Made by a program: the position numbers and the translations under genes. The notes below the pieces were generated by a model, which did not search any database, was not told the DNA's origin, and was given only the letters and a program-made list of their open reading frames with translations. A stretch of 64,000 nt of DNA from Mesorhabditis belari (lineage: Eukaryota; Nematoda; Chromadorea; Rhabditida; Rhabditidae): positions 734,501-798,500 of the forward strand of contig CAUEEP010000912.1 in assembly GCA_958450365.1 (NCBI GenBank), read 5' to 3'. Numbering within the stretch: position 1 is the first letter of the stretch; each line of letters opens with the position of its first letter. Positions 9,869-21,093 of the stretch are shown piece by piece.

Positions 9869-10721
9869 TTAACATTCCATAACTTGATTTACAATAAAAC
9901 TAACCAAGATCCCAATGACAATCCCCGCGATGGCTCCTCCTCCAAGCCCTCCTCCACTTTTGTCTGCTTTAGTTGTTGTCTCAGCTGCAGCAAATACACG
10001 TGATAATTCCGTTGTTATCGATGTCAATGCGCTTGTAGCGGATGAAGTCTAAACTCTCAATTTCAAAAGTTTCAATTTCAATTTCAAAAGTTTCACTGAC
10101 ACTTTAACACAGTTGTTGTTGTCTGATCTGTCTGATTAACACACTTTAACACACACACTCACCGCAGTTGTTGTTGTCTGATCGGCGACAACGTTTGATC
10201 TGGCGATTGTACTAAAATGTTTAAAATGTTGTTTAAAATCCGCAAAACATTTAAAAGATGTAAAAACTTAAATTCTTGTAATTCTTTGGTTTTTGCTTAC
10301 CTCAAAGTACTCGTGGCATTGTCCGCCATTTTAAAAAAGTGACTGAAGAGGGATTTGAGCACAGGTGGAGCCTCCTCAGTGGCCTAAATCAAATTTGATT
10401 TCAAAACGAAAACACTGCTTTTCAAAACGCTCAAATATCAAATCTATATCGTAAATCTTTGGCAAAGTTTATAAGTTTGTAGTTTATATTTAAGTTTATA
10501 CTAAAGTTTATACTAAAGTTTATACTAAAGTTTATATTAAAGTTTATACTAAAGTTTATACTAAAGTTTATACTAAAGTTTATATTAAAGTTTATACTAA
10601 AGTTTTTATTAAACTTTATACTAAATTCTTGTGAATTCGCGCACCTGATATGGACAAACACAGTATAAATCTCGTCCAGTTGTTGAGCGACACCCGGATA
10701 GAATTGGGGCAGTTGTTCGAG
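9869..10721 (-). CDS. Small Thr/Ala-rich protein with C-terminal TM anchor, at least 4 exons
   Basis: Exons are 10721-10645, 10342-10301, 10211-10163 and 10048-9869, with donors GTGCGC, GTAAGC and GTGAGT and acceptors TTTTTAG, CTTCAG, TTTTAG and GTTTAG. Every junction keeps phase. The protein runs LEQLPQFYPGVAQQLDEIYT, then MADNATSTLSTIARSN, a Thr/Ser/Ala stretch, and KADKSGGGLGGG before one TM segment (AIAGIVIGILVSFIV), ending NQVMEC. ATG inside exon 2 (AAAATGG) could be the true start of an 86-residue tail-anchored protein; alternatively more exons lie upstream. An alternative exon-2 acceptor at about 10385 is also open. No family is recognised. Confidence 0.6.
10462..10625. repeat. 12-bp tandem repeat in intron
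   Basis: The unit AAGTTTATACTA repeats about 13 times inside the first intron of the membrane-protein gene. The frames across it (INFSINFS on minus) are only a readout of the period. Confidence 0.9.
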
Positions 10722-10899
10722 CTAAAAATGATGATGCAAAATAATGCGAAATTCCAAAATGTCTAGAATTTGAAAATTTCTGCAAACAAATGAAAGTGAT
10801 TGATTAGAGCCTTGAATTTTGATTGGATCTTTGCCAGGAAAGAGTGGAAAGAAGGAATCAAAGAATTTGTCTACCAAAAAATCCAAAAATGCAACCAAG

Positions 10900-11885
10900 T
10901 CTCCGAAATTTTTCCTGAAATCGATGTGTGTACTGGGAGGAAAATCATGCCCGAAAAGTACCCAATTGAGGCTTTTAGTTTGAATGAGTTGAAGAATTGA
11001 ACAGTGTCCTACAACTGATCAGAATTTAGAATCGGCATCTACAGTTTTCAGGGTTGTTAAGCTCAACTTGAGGTCGAACTCCTCAATTACCCCGTCTAAT
11101 TCTCTTCGGTGCAATTTTTGCCATCTTTTTATTGAGCAATTCTTTCTTTACTTTTCGATTAAAGCAGAAAATGGCCGTTTCTCCTTATGTTTCAATTTGT
11201 CGGCCACCTTTTTAAACGCTTACAATTTACACATTGAAGTAAGGTTTAAATAAGTTGAAGAATTGAACAGTGTTCTATAACTGATCAGAATTTAGAATCA
11301 GAATCTACACTTTTAACCAAACAGTTTTCAGGGTTGTTATGCTAAACTTGAGGTCGAATTCCAATAAGCATTTACACATTTTGGATGATTCTAATCAGTA
11401 AACAATTAGTTCAAAAATAGAAAAACATTGTTGAAATCTATTTAAATAGCAAAATAACTTGCTATTTGACAATCAAGGAGCTTTGAATAGAATAGAACTT
11501 TAGAATAGAACTAGAGCTTTGAGCTTTGAGAGTCAAGGAGCTTTGAGAGAGGTTTGAACGAAAACTTGAACTAGACGATATTCGATTGTCCGATTTAAAT
11601 AGATTTCAACAATGTTTTTCTATTTTTGAACTAATTGTTTACTGATTAGAATCATCCAAAATGTGTAAATGCTTATTGGAAATTGGAATTCGACCTCAAG
11701 TTTAGCATAAAAACCCTGAAAACTGTAGATGCCGATTCTAAATTCTGATCAGTTAACTGTTCACTGTTCACTGTTCAATTCTTCAACTCATTCAAACTAA
11801 AAGCCTCAATTGGGTACTTTTCGGGCATGATTTTCCTCCCAGTACACACATCGATTTCAGGAAAAATTTCGGAGGCTTGATATTT
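10900..11885. repeat. Large inverted repeat, about 1 kb
   Basis: Bases 10900-11082 match 11700-11885 in inverted orientation (CTCCGAAATTTTTCCTGAAA, the GGGAGGAAAATCATGCCCGA block, and CAGTTTTCAGGG). Inner arms extend the match: 11250-11440 against 11590-11720, with a partial direct copy of the GAACAGTGTCCTACAACTGA block. No transposase was seen. It is probably a compound non-autonomous element. An open frame at 10800-11000 crosses the left boundary and is doubtful. Confidence 0.8.
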
Positions 11886-12774
11886 TGATATTTTGATGAA
11901 AAATTTGAATTTGAATCGCTGAATTTAGCTGAACAAAATCTTGTTTTTCTACAAGTAGATCAAGTAGAATTCTTAATTTATAAGTCAAAGTGTAGCGAAT
12001 TCAAAGTCGCGTTTAAAGAAACGCGAAAGGCAAGCTAAAAATGCAAGCTGAAAAGGCAAGCTAAAAATGCACGCAAGAATTTGAAAGCAAAACAAAAACA
12101 GAACGAGAATGTTGAAACGATAAAAACGATTCATTGAACTAGAGTTTGATCCATAAACATTTCTGAAACCGTTCTAGAAATAGAAAGTGAGGTGTTATGG
12201 TGGTCCATGCATGGGTAGACCGGGTAACAGCAAACACGGGGGTTTCCTCTGTTCGCTCTTCCCCTCCCCAACCCAACCCTGTTCCCTTCCATCCATTCTC
12301 CACCTTTTTCTTCGACAAGTCTCCAATAGTGGGCCAGTGGAAGAGTGGAAGAAATTCTATCTCCCCCAGCCTAAGCACTGCCTTTTTATGCACCCCTCTT
12401 TGCCGAAAACCCCCATTTTCCACCTGACACGCAATTGAAACAACATCAAGATATGAGGATATTGAGAGTATAGTAATGTTGGAGGAAATGGCAAATAGAA
12501 TGGACAAATGGACAAAAAAATGAATGGTTTCCGAATGTAAACAGAGGTTTAAACGAAATAAACCTTACAAGAAGTGACAATTGAAATCGATTTCACAAAA
12601 CTGGTACGTTATTGTTGGCTATTGGATTGAACTTTTGTGCAATTGAGTTCAAGATTTCGATAACAGAGATAGATTTCCGTTTTTACGGACAAGCGACTGG
12701 CAACGAGACTCTTCGTTTTCTGACTGTGAAAAGAATTTGTTATAGACTATATTATTGTTATAATAAACAATCAA

Positions 12775-13460
12775 ATGAATGAAAATCTTATAGAAAAGAG
12801 ATGAAGAGTTTAAAGATCCTGAATTGGTTCCGATCGGCCCCGAATCAGCCCCGAATCGGCTCCTGATCGGCCCCGAATCGGCTCCCTGATCGGCCCCGAA
12901 TCGGCCCCCGAATCGGCCCCGAATCGGCCCCTGATTGGCCCCGAATCGGCCCCTGATCGGCCCCGAATCGGGCCCGAATGAAAATGTTCCAAGTTTCAAG
13001 TCTTTGAAAAGGCTCAACTTCATCAAAATAGTCTTTTTGAGTGCGCTTTTATAAATTTAGACTAAGTTGATATAATAAAAAATCAAATGGTTCAGGGAAT
13101 CTTATAGAAAAGGGACGAAGAGTTTAAAGATCCTGAATTGGCCCCGATCGGCCCCGAATCAGCCCCTGGTCGGCCCCGAATCGGCCCCTGATTGGCCCCG
13201 AATCAGTCCCTGATCCGCCCCGAATCAGCCCCTGGTCGGCCCCGAATCAGCCCCTGATTGGCCTCGAATCAGTCCCTGATCGGCCCCGAATCAGCCCCGA
13301 ATGAAAATGTTCCAAGTTCCGAGTCTTCGCAAAGGCTCAACTTCATCAAAATAGTCTTTTTGAGTGCGCTTTTATTAATTTTAGACTTATAAACAATCAA
13401 ATGATTCAGGGAATCTTATAAAAAGATATGAAGAGTTTAAAGATCCCGAATTGGTCTCGA
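12775..13460. repeat. Two-level tandem repeat: 315-bp units containing GC-rich 11-bp repeats
   Basis: The inner unit CGGCCCCGAAT/CAGCCCCTGAT (11 bp) fills 12830-12978 and 13140-13305. The outer unit of about 315 bp (starting AATCTTATAGAAAAG near 12784, 13098 and 13411) repeats two and a half times and includes the AATGAAAATGTTCCAAGT and TCATCAAAATAGTC segments. The inner array is strikingly GC-rich against its surroundings. Open frames (GADSGPIRGR) are periodic artefacts. Confidence 0.9.
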
Positions 13461-13856
13461 ATGATATTAAATCTGTAAGTCTAAAGCTCGCTATTTGGCA
13501 TGGCTCTATTTAAAGTTCCCAGATTCACCGATTGACTTACGGTTTGTTTTATCAAAAAGCTCTATGAATTCTCGACAAGATTTCCTTTTGGAGTTTGCGA
13601 AAGCCTTTTGTTTTTGGGATTGGGGAGAGACGAGAAGTAAAATAGTCAAGAATGGCAAATTCATACAATTCTACGATCATAGATCATACGATTTGGATAC
13701 TTTCGTCTAAAGAAACTTATTTTAGTGTCAATAGATAAAACAAGAGCATAAAAAGTTAGGCTTATAGCTGAATTTTCAGATCAATCTGTTCAATCTATCT
13801 ATGCCAACTTTACGAATTTAAAAAAATGAGAATTTTTCCGCAAGTTTACTTCCAAT

Positions 13857-14271
13857 AGGCTGAAATATGCTAGAAAATGACAATAGCTAAACGATAAACA
13901 TTTCTAATAAAGGAAAATGTAAGTCAATTGGTGAATTTTGGAGTTTTAAACAGAACTTACAAACTTTCATGCTTACAGATCCAATAAAAATGTGATTGTT
14001 AAAGAAAACTTCACGATATTTTCAATCTAATTGTTATTTTGTTTTAAACTGAAACAAAATCAAATCAAAAAGAATCATGAAATCAAAAAGAATGTAAAGA
14101 AAAGACTATTCTAATCTATAGAGTTTAGGCTTAAAAAGAATAGTATTAGACTCTCTCAATTATTCATTTGTTCTGTTTAAAACTCCAAAATTCACCAATT
14201 GACTTACATTTTCCTTTATTAGAAATGTTTATCGTTTAGCTATTGTCATTTTTAGCATATTTCAGCCTATT
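13857..14271. repeat. Palindromic MITE, about 415 bp
   Basis: The arms 13857-13955 and 14168-14271 are inverted copies with few mismatches (CTGAAATATGCTAGAAAATG at the left; CATTTTTAGCATATTTCAG at the right). A second inverted pair, TTAGACTCTCTCAATTATTC (14145) and its complement at 14445, overlaps it and suggests nesting. Confidence 0.85.
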
Positions 14272-14974
14272 TTTCCTAGGAAAAACAAAATCAAAATCAA
14301 ACAAAATGATTTTTCTGAAGTGAAACTTGTTTTAGAGGACTTCTTATTATTCTATCTTCTTATTATTACTATTTTCAATGTATTTCTTTCAAGTTTTAAC
14401 GTTGTACTTAAAGTTTAAAGTTAAAGGACACAAATTTTGAGCCAATGAATAATTGAGAGAGTCTAATTTTGCTAAATAAAACCAAGGCTTAGCTTATAAA
14501 CCTTATAATAAAGCTTATAAACCTAATAGCCTTGATTTAATGTAAAAAATCCAATTCATTAGCGTTTGATTAAGCATTCTTCAAAGATTTAGAATAAGAA
14601 AAGCGTTGCTAGGCAACGTCAAACGAAATGGGGAATCCTAAAGAAGATTTATGGGGAAAAAGACAAAAACTGGCAAACCTTGAAATGAAATTCAAATGAA
14701 TAGAGTAACAATAACGGAAAGAGTTTCTTACAGTACAAATCAATCCTCTTTTCACACCTGAAACCATTTTGAGGAGGTCAGTCAGTCTTTAGACGTTTTT
14801 CCCCACTCTCAAAAGGATTATTGTGAGAAATCCGATTTGTTTGAGGTCGGAGGACAAAGAATGAAAAAGAGAAAAGTCACTGACGAGTTTTCGGTGATAA
14901 TTATTTGAAAATTGAAAGAGTATTGAAAAATTTTATAAGTATAAAAATGTTTGACTGGTCATAGACTTACAGTG

Positions 14975-15440
14975 AAATCTCGGTTATGTTCAATTATCTC
15001 AGTTAGGAATAAATCTAGCACCAAAGGACTGGCACTGGCACCAATCTAGCACTGGTACTTTTCGGTTACACCCCCGGCCACCTCCGCATTTCGGTTATAC
15101 CTCCGCCACTTCAAAATTTTTAAAAACGGTACTATGCGGTTAGCGCCCCTGATGCATCAATGCGTGTATTTGTGAATTTAGCCTAGCCTGATGTGAATTT
15201 GGCAGAGGTTTTTGACGTTAAAGACCTCTGCCCGTTCGCATGCGATGATCTTCACCTAAAAAGTAAGTATGTACGTTATAAGTAGCAGTAAATGCGTGAT
15301 GGATCAACTATAGTATCGGGGGGAGGGCAAATCTGTTTCTCTGTAAATCGGTAACTGATCAGTAACTAAATTCACAACAGTCTGGATGAATTTAGCCTAG
15401 CCTGATGTGAGTTTAAAAAAGAAATTAATCGTTTTCATCT
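14975..15440. repeat. Degenerate DNA-transposon remnant
   Basis: The segment begins ACAGTGAAATCTCGGTTATG, which resembles a pogo-type terminus. It holds GTGAATTTAGCCTAGCCTGA twice (15170 and 15386) and a hairpin around GCAGAGGT..ACCTCTGC (15203-15232). No frame of use was seen. The flanks 14480-14975 hold nothing recognisable. Confidence 0.35.
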
Positions 15441-15494
15441 ATAAATAACAGAAATATGAGCCTAGAAAAAAGGATGAGTGATTTCTGGTCACTC

Positions 15495-15680
15495 TGAGCC
15501 TGAGCCTGAGCCCTCGCACTAAGTCCAAGCCTAAGCCTAAGCCAAGCCTGAGTCTGAGCCTAAGCCAAGCCTAAGCCTGAGCCAAGCCTAAGACTAAGCC
15601 TAAGCCAAGCCTAAGCCTAAGCCTAAGCCTAAGCCAAGCCTAAGCCTGAGCCAAGCCTGAGCCTGAGCCTGAGCCTGTAG
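15495..15680 (-). repeat. Degenerate interstitial telomere-like array (TTAGGC/TCAGGC/TTGGC)
   Basis: About 30 units of GCCTAA, GCCTGA and GCCAA are mixed, reading TTAGGC and variants on minus. The array begins with CCCTCGCACTAAGTCCAAGC, the same flank as the cleaner array at 22.55 kb. The high share of variants suggests an older array. Confidence 0.85.
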
Positions 15681-16009
15681 ACTTGATTTTTCAAAGTGTA
15701 CTCTGATAATAAGCTCAAAACTGAAAGCTTCTTTCCTGGTTCGCATAAAAGCCAAAAACTACAATTACTATTTACCATTACTCTGTAGTTATCTAAAAAG
15801 AAGTTGAAGTTGAAAACAAATGCTACAAACAAAGTTGAATAGATTATGAACTTTATGAAAACTGTAGAGAAGTATAATTTTGCTAGGTGGTCAACAAAAA
15901 TTTGTCAAAGAAACCGACAAAATTCTCTCGTCAATTTCCGGTGAGAAAACCCGTTTTTGACAAAAATTCCTCCAGTCAACTGATTTGGAAATAATAGATA
16001 AAGGATCAA

Positions 16010-16332
16010 AAACATTTTGGGGTAGGCTAATTTCCGCCATTTTATTTGCGCAACAGGAGCATTTGTGCAAGTACATTTGCGCAACAGGGTCATTTGCGCA
16101 ACTTTTTTGACGTTTCTAAGGGACTGGCACGAAAGCAGAGCGGTGCGCTTTACGTTTGCGTACGTTTGCGCAACTTTTACGAAGAAATGACGCAAATAAT
16201 CAACCGTTTCAAGCTTTCATCGGCTATCAATCTCACTGTTGAACAAAACTACGAACGGAAGAAAACTGTAATGGCTCGACAAATTAGCCTACCTATCAAT
16301 CTCACCGTTAGCCTACCCCAACATTTTAAAAC
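16010..16332. repeat. Small inverted-repeat element with CATTTGCGCAAC repeats
   Basis: AACATTTTGGGGTAGGCTAA at about 16010-16029 is complementary to TTAGCCTACCCCAACATTTT at about 16309-16328. Inside, ATTTGCGCAAC occurs four times at 16047-16175. No gene is evident. Bases 16400-16980 hold no recognisable feature. Confidence 0.6.
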
Positions 16333-16984
16333 AAAAACAAGTTTAAAAAATTTCATTTTCGATTCATTATTTCATTTCTTATTCATTATTTCATTTTAAT
16401 GTTGGTCAAATCTTGGAGATTGATCGCTGAAAATGTCATTTTTCTGTCTCTTTGCGCAAAGAAAATTTGATGAATTGCTTTTTGGATGAACGAAAAACGT
16501 CAAAAAAAGATTTCAAAATTTTTTTGAAAGTAAACATTTTGTTAAAAAGTTTTCCACAAAATCGGGAATTGATTTTGGCTGTGAGCAATCAAAAATGACT
16601 AATCATTTGAAGGAATTTGAGACTCTGTTTCATGAAAAAAAGCAATGAAATTGATAAACAACGGTCAGTAGACACGATCCGAGAAAATGGGGAATAAAAA
16701 TGATGAGTGGTAGAGAAAATTTAATATCAATCAAGCAAGTGACAGGGTAACTTCTACCATTTGTGAGGAATAAATTTGAACAAGAGATGAGATTAGATGT
16801 TAGAGAGATAAAGATACTGGTATAATTACTTAAAAAACCAAATTTTTCTGGCTATTAGGCTCTCTATAGAAAGCTCTTTATAGAAAAGCTTATTGTCGAA
16901 TCTCATCTTCCACTTCAAGCCTAAAAAAGCTTGGCTACATAATACTTGGCTTTTACTTAATACTTGGCTTAATACTCCTTGCTA

Positions 16985-17515
16985 TCAGGCTGTCCAGAAA
17001 GTCTTCTCCTTCATTTTCGTACTTCCATTTAAAACCAACAAATGCACCAATTGAACTACGATTTATTTCATTAGAAAGCCCAATTATTTTTCTGCAAAAT
17101 CACATTAAAACAGGTTTAAAATGTCTTATTTTTGGATTCTTTTTGGGAGTGTGAAGTCGGCTAGTCAAAAAGGGAAGCTTGATGATGCTAACACACTTTA
17201 GCTAATGGAAACCTATCTTGGTGTCAATAGATAAAAGATAGAGCATAAAAAGATAGATAAATAGCCAAATTTTCAGAGAAATTGATTCAACCAATTTCTT
17301 CGTAGAGGTTTTTATAGAATTCTAATAAAAACACATCTCGTTCACTCTCGAAAACACGTTCACTCTCGAATTTGCTTAAAAGTAAACCCAAAGATTGACT
17401 TTAAAAAGATGAAAATTGAACAATAAACACTTTTTATTTAGAGCAAACTATAGATTAATTTGTTAGTTTTCAATGAAAGTATGAAAAGAAACGGAAAGAT
17501 TTTCTGAATAGCCTA
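16985..17515. mobile_element. Mariner-type palindromic MITE (AGGCTnTCCAGAAAGT family)
   Basis: The ends CAGGCTGTCCAGAAAGTCTT and AAGATTTTCTGAATAGCCTA are inverted, with TA at both sides. The long arms share TGTCAATAGATAAAAGATAG and the CCAATTTCTTCGTAGAGG core with copies at 20.71-21.09, 32.89-33.15, 34.4-34.55 and 52.93-53.09 kb. No transposase frame is present. Confidence 0.75.
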
Positions 17516-17519
17516 ATAT

Positions 17520-18170
17520 TTCCCATCAAAAGTTAAATGCCAAGTCCTGACCCTGAGCCTTCCCTGATCTAGCCTGGATCACAAAAAGTACTGCCTGCTT
17601 TTAGAATTAACATTAAGATATTCAGCTAATCCCATGGACTACTCAGATCATATTCAGCTGATCCCATGTCTACTTATTGAAACCAAGTTCCTTGTTGAGC
17701 AAAAATAGACTTTAGCTGTAAACAAAAAATAATAGAGTTCTAGAATTGGAAATGAAATGTTTCTTTTTGCATTGGGGATGTCCTTGATCCCCATTTTGGC
17801 GTGTCTCATTCATCGCCCAAAGGGACAGACAAAAGACGGGGCGTGTCTTGGTATAGGTCTTATAGAAAATGAAGTGCTATCCATTTGGAAACACCTGGGT
17901 GGGATATTTGGGAGATAGCGCTAGGTGAAATCTTGGAATTTGAAGAAAGCTTGGCCAAAAAAGATCGACTAAAACTAAAACAAAAAGAAAACTAAAACAT
18001 CGACTTGGTGTTTTAGAAAATCTGAGCAATGAGGCTGTTAGATTATTTGATTTTCAACAATGACAGGTTGAATGAAGAAGCAACTATAAGAGATCAAAAT
18101 TCGCAGAACCGACAATAAAGGAAAACTATGATAACAGATGAGTAATAACTTTATTTCCTTCACTTTCTTC
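17520..18170. other. No secure gene; GC-richer island with a 46-codon ORF
   Basis: An ATG at 17778 opens 46 codons to TAG at 17918 (MSLIPILACLIHRPKGQTKD then GACLGIGLIENEVLSIW). The island around it contains the motif ACACGCC in two nearby forms and is richer in GC than its flanks. It may be a promoter or 5' region rather than coding sequence. Nothing else in this stretch is recognisable. Confidence 0.25.
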
Positions 18171-18220
18171 CTTTCTTCCTTTCACTTTCTTCGTTTCCTC
18201 TTTCTTCTCTTGCAAGAAAA

Positions 18221-18582
18221 TACCGAATAGCTCAGTGGTAAGGGGTTGGGCAAGGAAGGAAAGCTACCTGGGAAACAAGGAAAGCTACCTGGGAAGCAAG
18301 GGAAGCTACCTGGAAAGCAAGGGAAGCTACCTGGGAAGCAAGGGAAACAAGGAAAGCTACCTGGGAAACAAGGAAAGCTACCTGGGAAACAAAGAAAGCT
18401 ACCTGGGAAGCAAGGGAAGCTACCTGGAAAGCAAGGGAAGCTACCGGGGAAGCAAGGGAAGCAAGGAAAGCTACCTGGGAAACAAGGAGAGCTACCTGGG
18501 AAGCAAGGGAAGCTACCTGGGAAGCAAGTAAAGCTACCTGGGTAGCAAGGTCGAGAGTTCAATCCCCTCTCCGGAAATCTTT
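18221..18582 (+). other. tRNA-derived SINE split by a 21-bp minisatellite
   Basis: The A box (ATAGCTCAGTGGT, 18227-18239) and B box (GAGTTCAATCCCC, 18555-18567) match the SINE head at 9.6 kb, as do the flanks (TTCTCTTGCAAG before, CTCCGGAAATCTTTC after). Here they are about 315 bp apart because a GGAAAGCTACCTGGGAAACA array (21-bp period with 9-bp inserts, about 13 copies) fills the space. At 9.6 kb the same place holds GGAAAGGAAAGGAAAGCAAG, a likely seed for the expansion. Confidence 0.75.
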
Positions 18583-18589
18583 CTTTGTC

Positions 18590-19440
18590 TTTCCTTCCTT
18601 TACTTTGTTACACGGATAGTTATGAGCCAGTCAAGTTTGATAGTCGATAAGCGAACTGCAAACTTATTTAGCAAACGATTATAATTTCTTCGAAAAGTTG
18701 ACTTTAAATCTTAAATAATCAGAGATTCGGAGATTAATCAATCTGAATGTCAGAATCAAACCACAATTTAACATTAAATACCAATCAATCAATGCAATTT
18801 TAATAAAGAAAAGAAAAGTGTTTCACAGAAAATTGCAGTGTTAATCACAGAAAAGTGTTTCTGGTAAGCGATGACAGTTGTTGGGGCAAATATTTGACGA
18901 GAATTGTGACGAAGAGCTGTTTAAAGGGAAAGAATTCGAAGAAAAGACGGAAAAAAGGGGACAAGGTGTGGCAATATTCTCCATTCTTGTTCTTCCCCAA
19001 TCCCAATGCCTTATCTATTCAATATAAGCACGCGAACAATCGATCTTTCTCCAATTTTTCTTATTTTCTTTCCACGAAACGCCTTTTTCCATCACTATTT
19101 ATGATCAGAAAGATTAGCCGAACAATAAGAAGAAAAGCTGAGTGTAACTCAAACAATAAGTTATGAAAAGAACTTTTATTAGTAGTAAATTCCTGATTTA
19201 CTACTAGGAGAAGTTAAGAAAGTTAAGAATCTCCAAGAAAATTACTGATTTACTACGCCTTGAAGTGCGACCTTGAAGTACTACTTCAAATTCTTAATCT
19301 TCTTCCAATCAAGTTCGACTTTTAATAGCACTTTCTGTATTTTAAACTTAAAAAATTGCCTAAAAAAATGGAAAATTGAAAGTTCTCAGGAGAATAACAA
19401 CATTTAACAACAGAAAATAACAATTTTTTTTTGAAAACTC
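18590..19440. other. No recognisable feature
   Basis: AT-rich sequence with one 103-codon open frame (18855-19166, +) that has no domain, no convincing start context and no splice signals. It is not called as a gene. Confidence 0.4.
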
Positions 19441-19448
19441 TTTGGTTT

Positions 19449-19773
19449 TCAAGTCATAAACATCTCGATCAGTGTCCAGATTTGTTTGGAGAGCAAAACC
19501 AAGACACCGATGAGTTGTTCTGTAAACATTGTGAATGAAAATATGATGAAAGACAACTGATTATCGATTTGTGGCCAATTTTTGGTCGATTTTTGGCTAC
19601 TAAAGTGCAGAAAAACATCAATACAACAATCCAAAAGGATCCACAACGTTCCAAACGGATTCTGGTACCTGTAACTGGTCTAGATCAGAGTCAGAAGTCA
19701 GGTCAAAGCCTTCACAGCAAAGCTAGTCACACCAAGATTCAACCGTGACTCCGGAGAAGTTGCCGGAGAATTC
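19449..19773 (-). CDS. 3' end of a membrane-protein gene, 2 exons
   Basis: Exon 19773-19745 (after TTCTTTCAG; reads NSPATSPES plus a split R) joins in phase 2 through a CG/GTTGAA donor to the terminal exon 19668-19449 (after GTTACAG). The terminal exon encodes YQNPFGTLWILLDCCIDVF, a short polar loop, LSFIIFSFTMFTEQLIGVLV, and a final SKQIWTLIEMFMT before TGA. This looks like two membrane-embedded helices at the C-terminus. Upstream exons were not found with confidence. The family is unknown. Confidence 0.45.
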
Positions 19774-19995
19774 TGAAAGAATTTCGATTGAATTTCACTA
19801 ACTACAATCTTATTCACAGAAAATCATAGCCAAATGTGAATATTAGTGAGTTAAGTAGAGCTGCTAGAGCTATTGGAAGAGCAAGAGCTTAAAAAATTGA
19901 GAAAAGTAACAAAAGTCAACTCTAAAAGAATATAAAACCTAGTAAAAATCTTAAATAAACAATCGCCGGCTTTGAGTTAAAGTAGTGAAAGGAGA

Positions 19996-20059
19996 CTAAT
20001 TGTAAGGGAAAACGGGGGAAGCAGGTTCTCGATACATTGGCAGTTCTTCAAGAGGCAGA
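19996..20059 (-). CDS. Candidate terminal exon (LPLEELPMYREPASPVFPYN)
   Basis: After a TTTTTGACAG acceptor, the frame with one leading base reads LPLEELPMYREPASPVFPYN and then TAG. A second frame of the same exon is also open. Its relation to the exons at 19.45-19.77 kb is unclear: it could be a separate gene's last exon. Confidence 0.3.
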
Positions 20060-20239
20060 CTGTCAAAAAGAAGATCCAGTCATTGCCATTCATTCCTTTC
20101 TGTACTTCAAAAGGAGCCTATTTACTCAATTCATAAGGCAACGGAAAGGAAAAGGGGAATATTGACGAAAAGAAAGTGAAATATTCGACAGTCAGCCTTT
20201 TGGCGACAGTCAAAACATCAACAAACGAAATGTTTGGTT

Positions 20240-20402
20240 CTGGTCGCTATCGCCGACTGGCTAAGAGTCCTGTCACCTAATCGGAAGGTCAAGGGATCGG
20301 CCGGCTTTATTACTAGTTCTTCTTTTCCATATATATGGAATCTTTCTTACATTTAGGGCTTAACAATTGTGCTTGTACAATTAAGTCTTAAGCCTTGTAT
20401 AT
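20240..20402 (+). other. tRNA-derived SINE, second family
   Basis: The tRNA-like head is ATCGCCGACTGGCTAAGAGT to GGTCAAGGGATCGGCCGGC. It is followed by a body with TTCTTTTCCATATATATGGA, CATTTAGGGCTTAACAA and TGTGCTTGTAC. The body is the complement of segments at 53.94-54.03 kb and 61.8-61.91 kb. The B box is degenerate. Bases 20400-20700 hold nothing else clear. Confidence 0.55.
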
Positions 20403-20711
20403 TGTTGACTCGTATGAATCAATGTATTTTTTAAATGGTTCACTAGTCTATTTTGGAAGCTTTGTTACTGATTCACTAGCAAATTTAACGAGTAAAGCAT
20501 TTGGAGAAAGTTTTAGCAATAAAATATTGTACAGCTCAAGTCTGAATCCACATATCAGCAAGAAAAAATATTCAGGCAATAAAAAACCTAACTGAGTATC
20601 TTCAAAAGCCAAGAAGTTCAGTTTGAATAAAGATTTTCACAGACTACTGAAGTCAGACAAGAAACGAACACTCTTGTCTGACTGTCTGACTGTGCTAGAA
20701 TGTACTAGAAC

Positions 20712-21093
20712 GTGAAGCCGAGTAGTCAAAAAGGGTGGTCGATGATGCGGCTTAGACACTTTAGCTAATAGAAACCTATCTTGGTGTCCATAGATAAAAG
20801 ATAGAGCATAAAAAGTTAGGTGTATAGCTAAATTTTCAGAGAAATTCATTCAGCCGATTTCTTCGTAGAGGTTTTTATAGAATTCTACGAAAACAACATC
20901 TCGTTCACTCTCGAAAAGACGTTCACTCTCAAATTTGCTTGAAAGTAAACCCAGATTGACTTAGAAAGATGGAAATTGTACAAGAAACACTTTGTATTCT
21001 AAGTAAACCATAGGTTAATTGATAAATTTGTTATTTTTCAATAAAAGTATGAAAAGAAACGAAAATACTTTTTGGAGAGCTTAATACTTTGCT
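20712..21093. mobile_element. Truncated mariner-type MITE
   Basis: It shares the TCAATAGATAAAAGATAG-type core, the AATTTCTTCGTAGAGG-type arm and the GTATGAAAAGAAACG right end with the element at 16.99-17.51 kb. The left terminus is missing. Confidence 0.65.

Noticed and set aside
12139..12507. 122-codon minus frame in a GC-richer stretch
   Set aside because: Both strands are open, codon use is not convincing, and no acceptor/donor pair gives a coherent protein; possibly a promoter region.
12649..13026. GADSGPIRGRF repeat frames
   Set aside because: An artefact of the 11-bp/22-bp GC-rich repeats.
13495..13710. 71-codon plus frame (FCFWDWGETRSK)
   Set aside because: It spans mariner-MITE-like sequence and has no start context or homologous motif.
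18182..18562. Frames with PCFPGS or GKLPGKQ repeats on both strands
   Set aside because: They come from the 21-bp minisatellite inside the SINE, whose period is a multiple of three.
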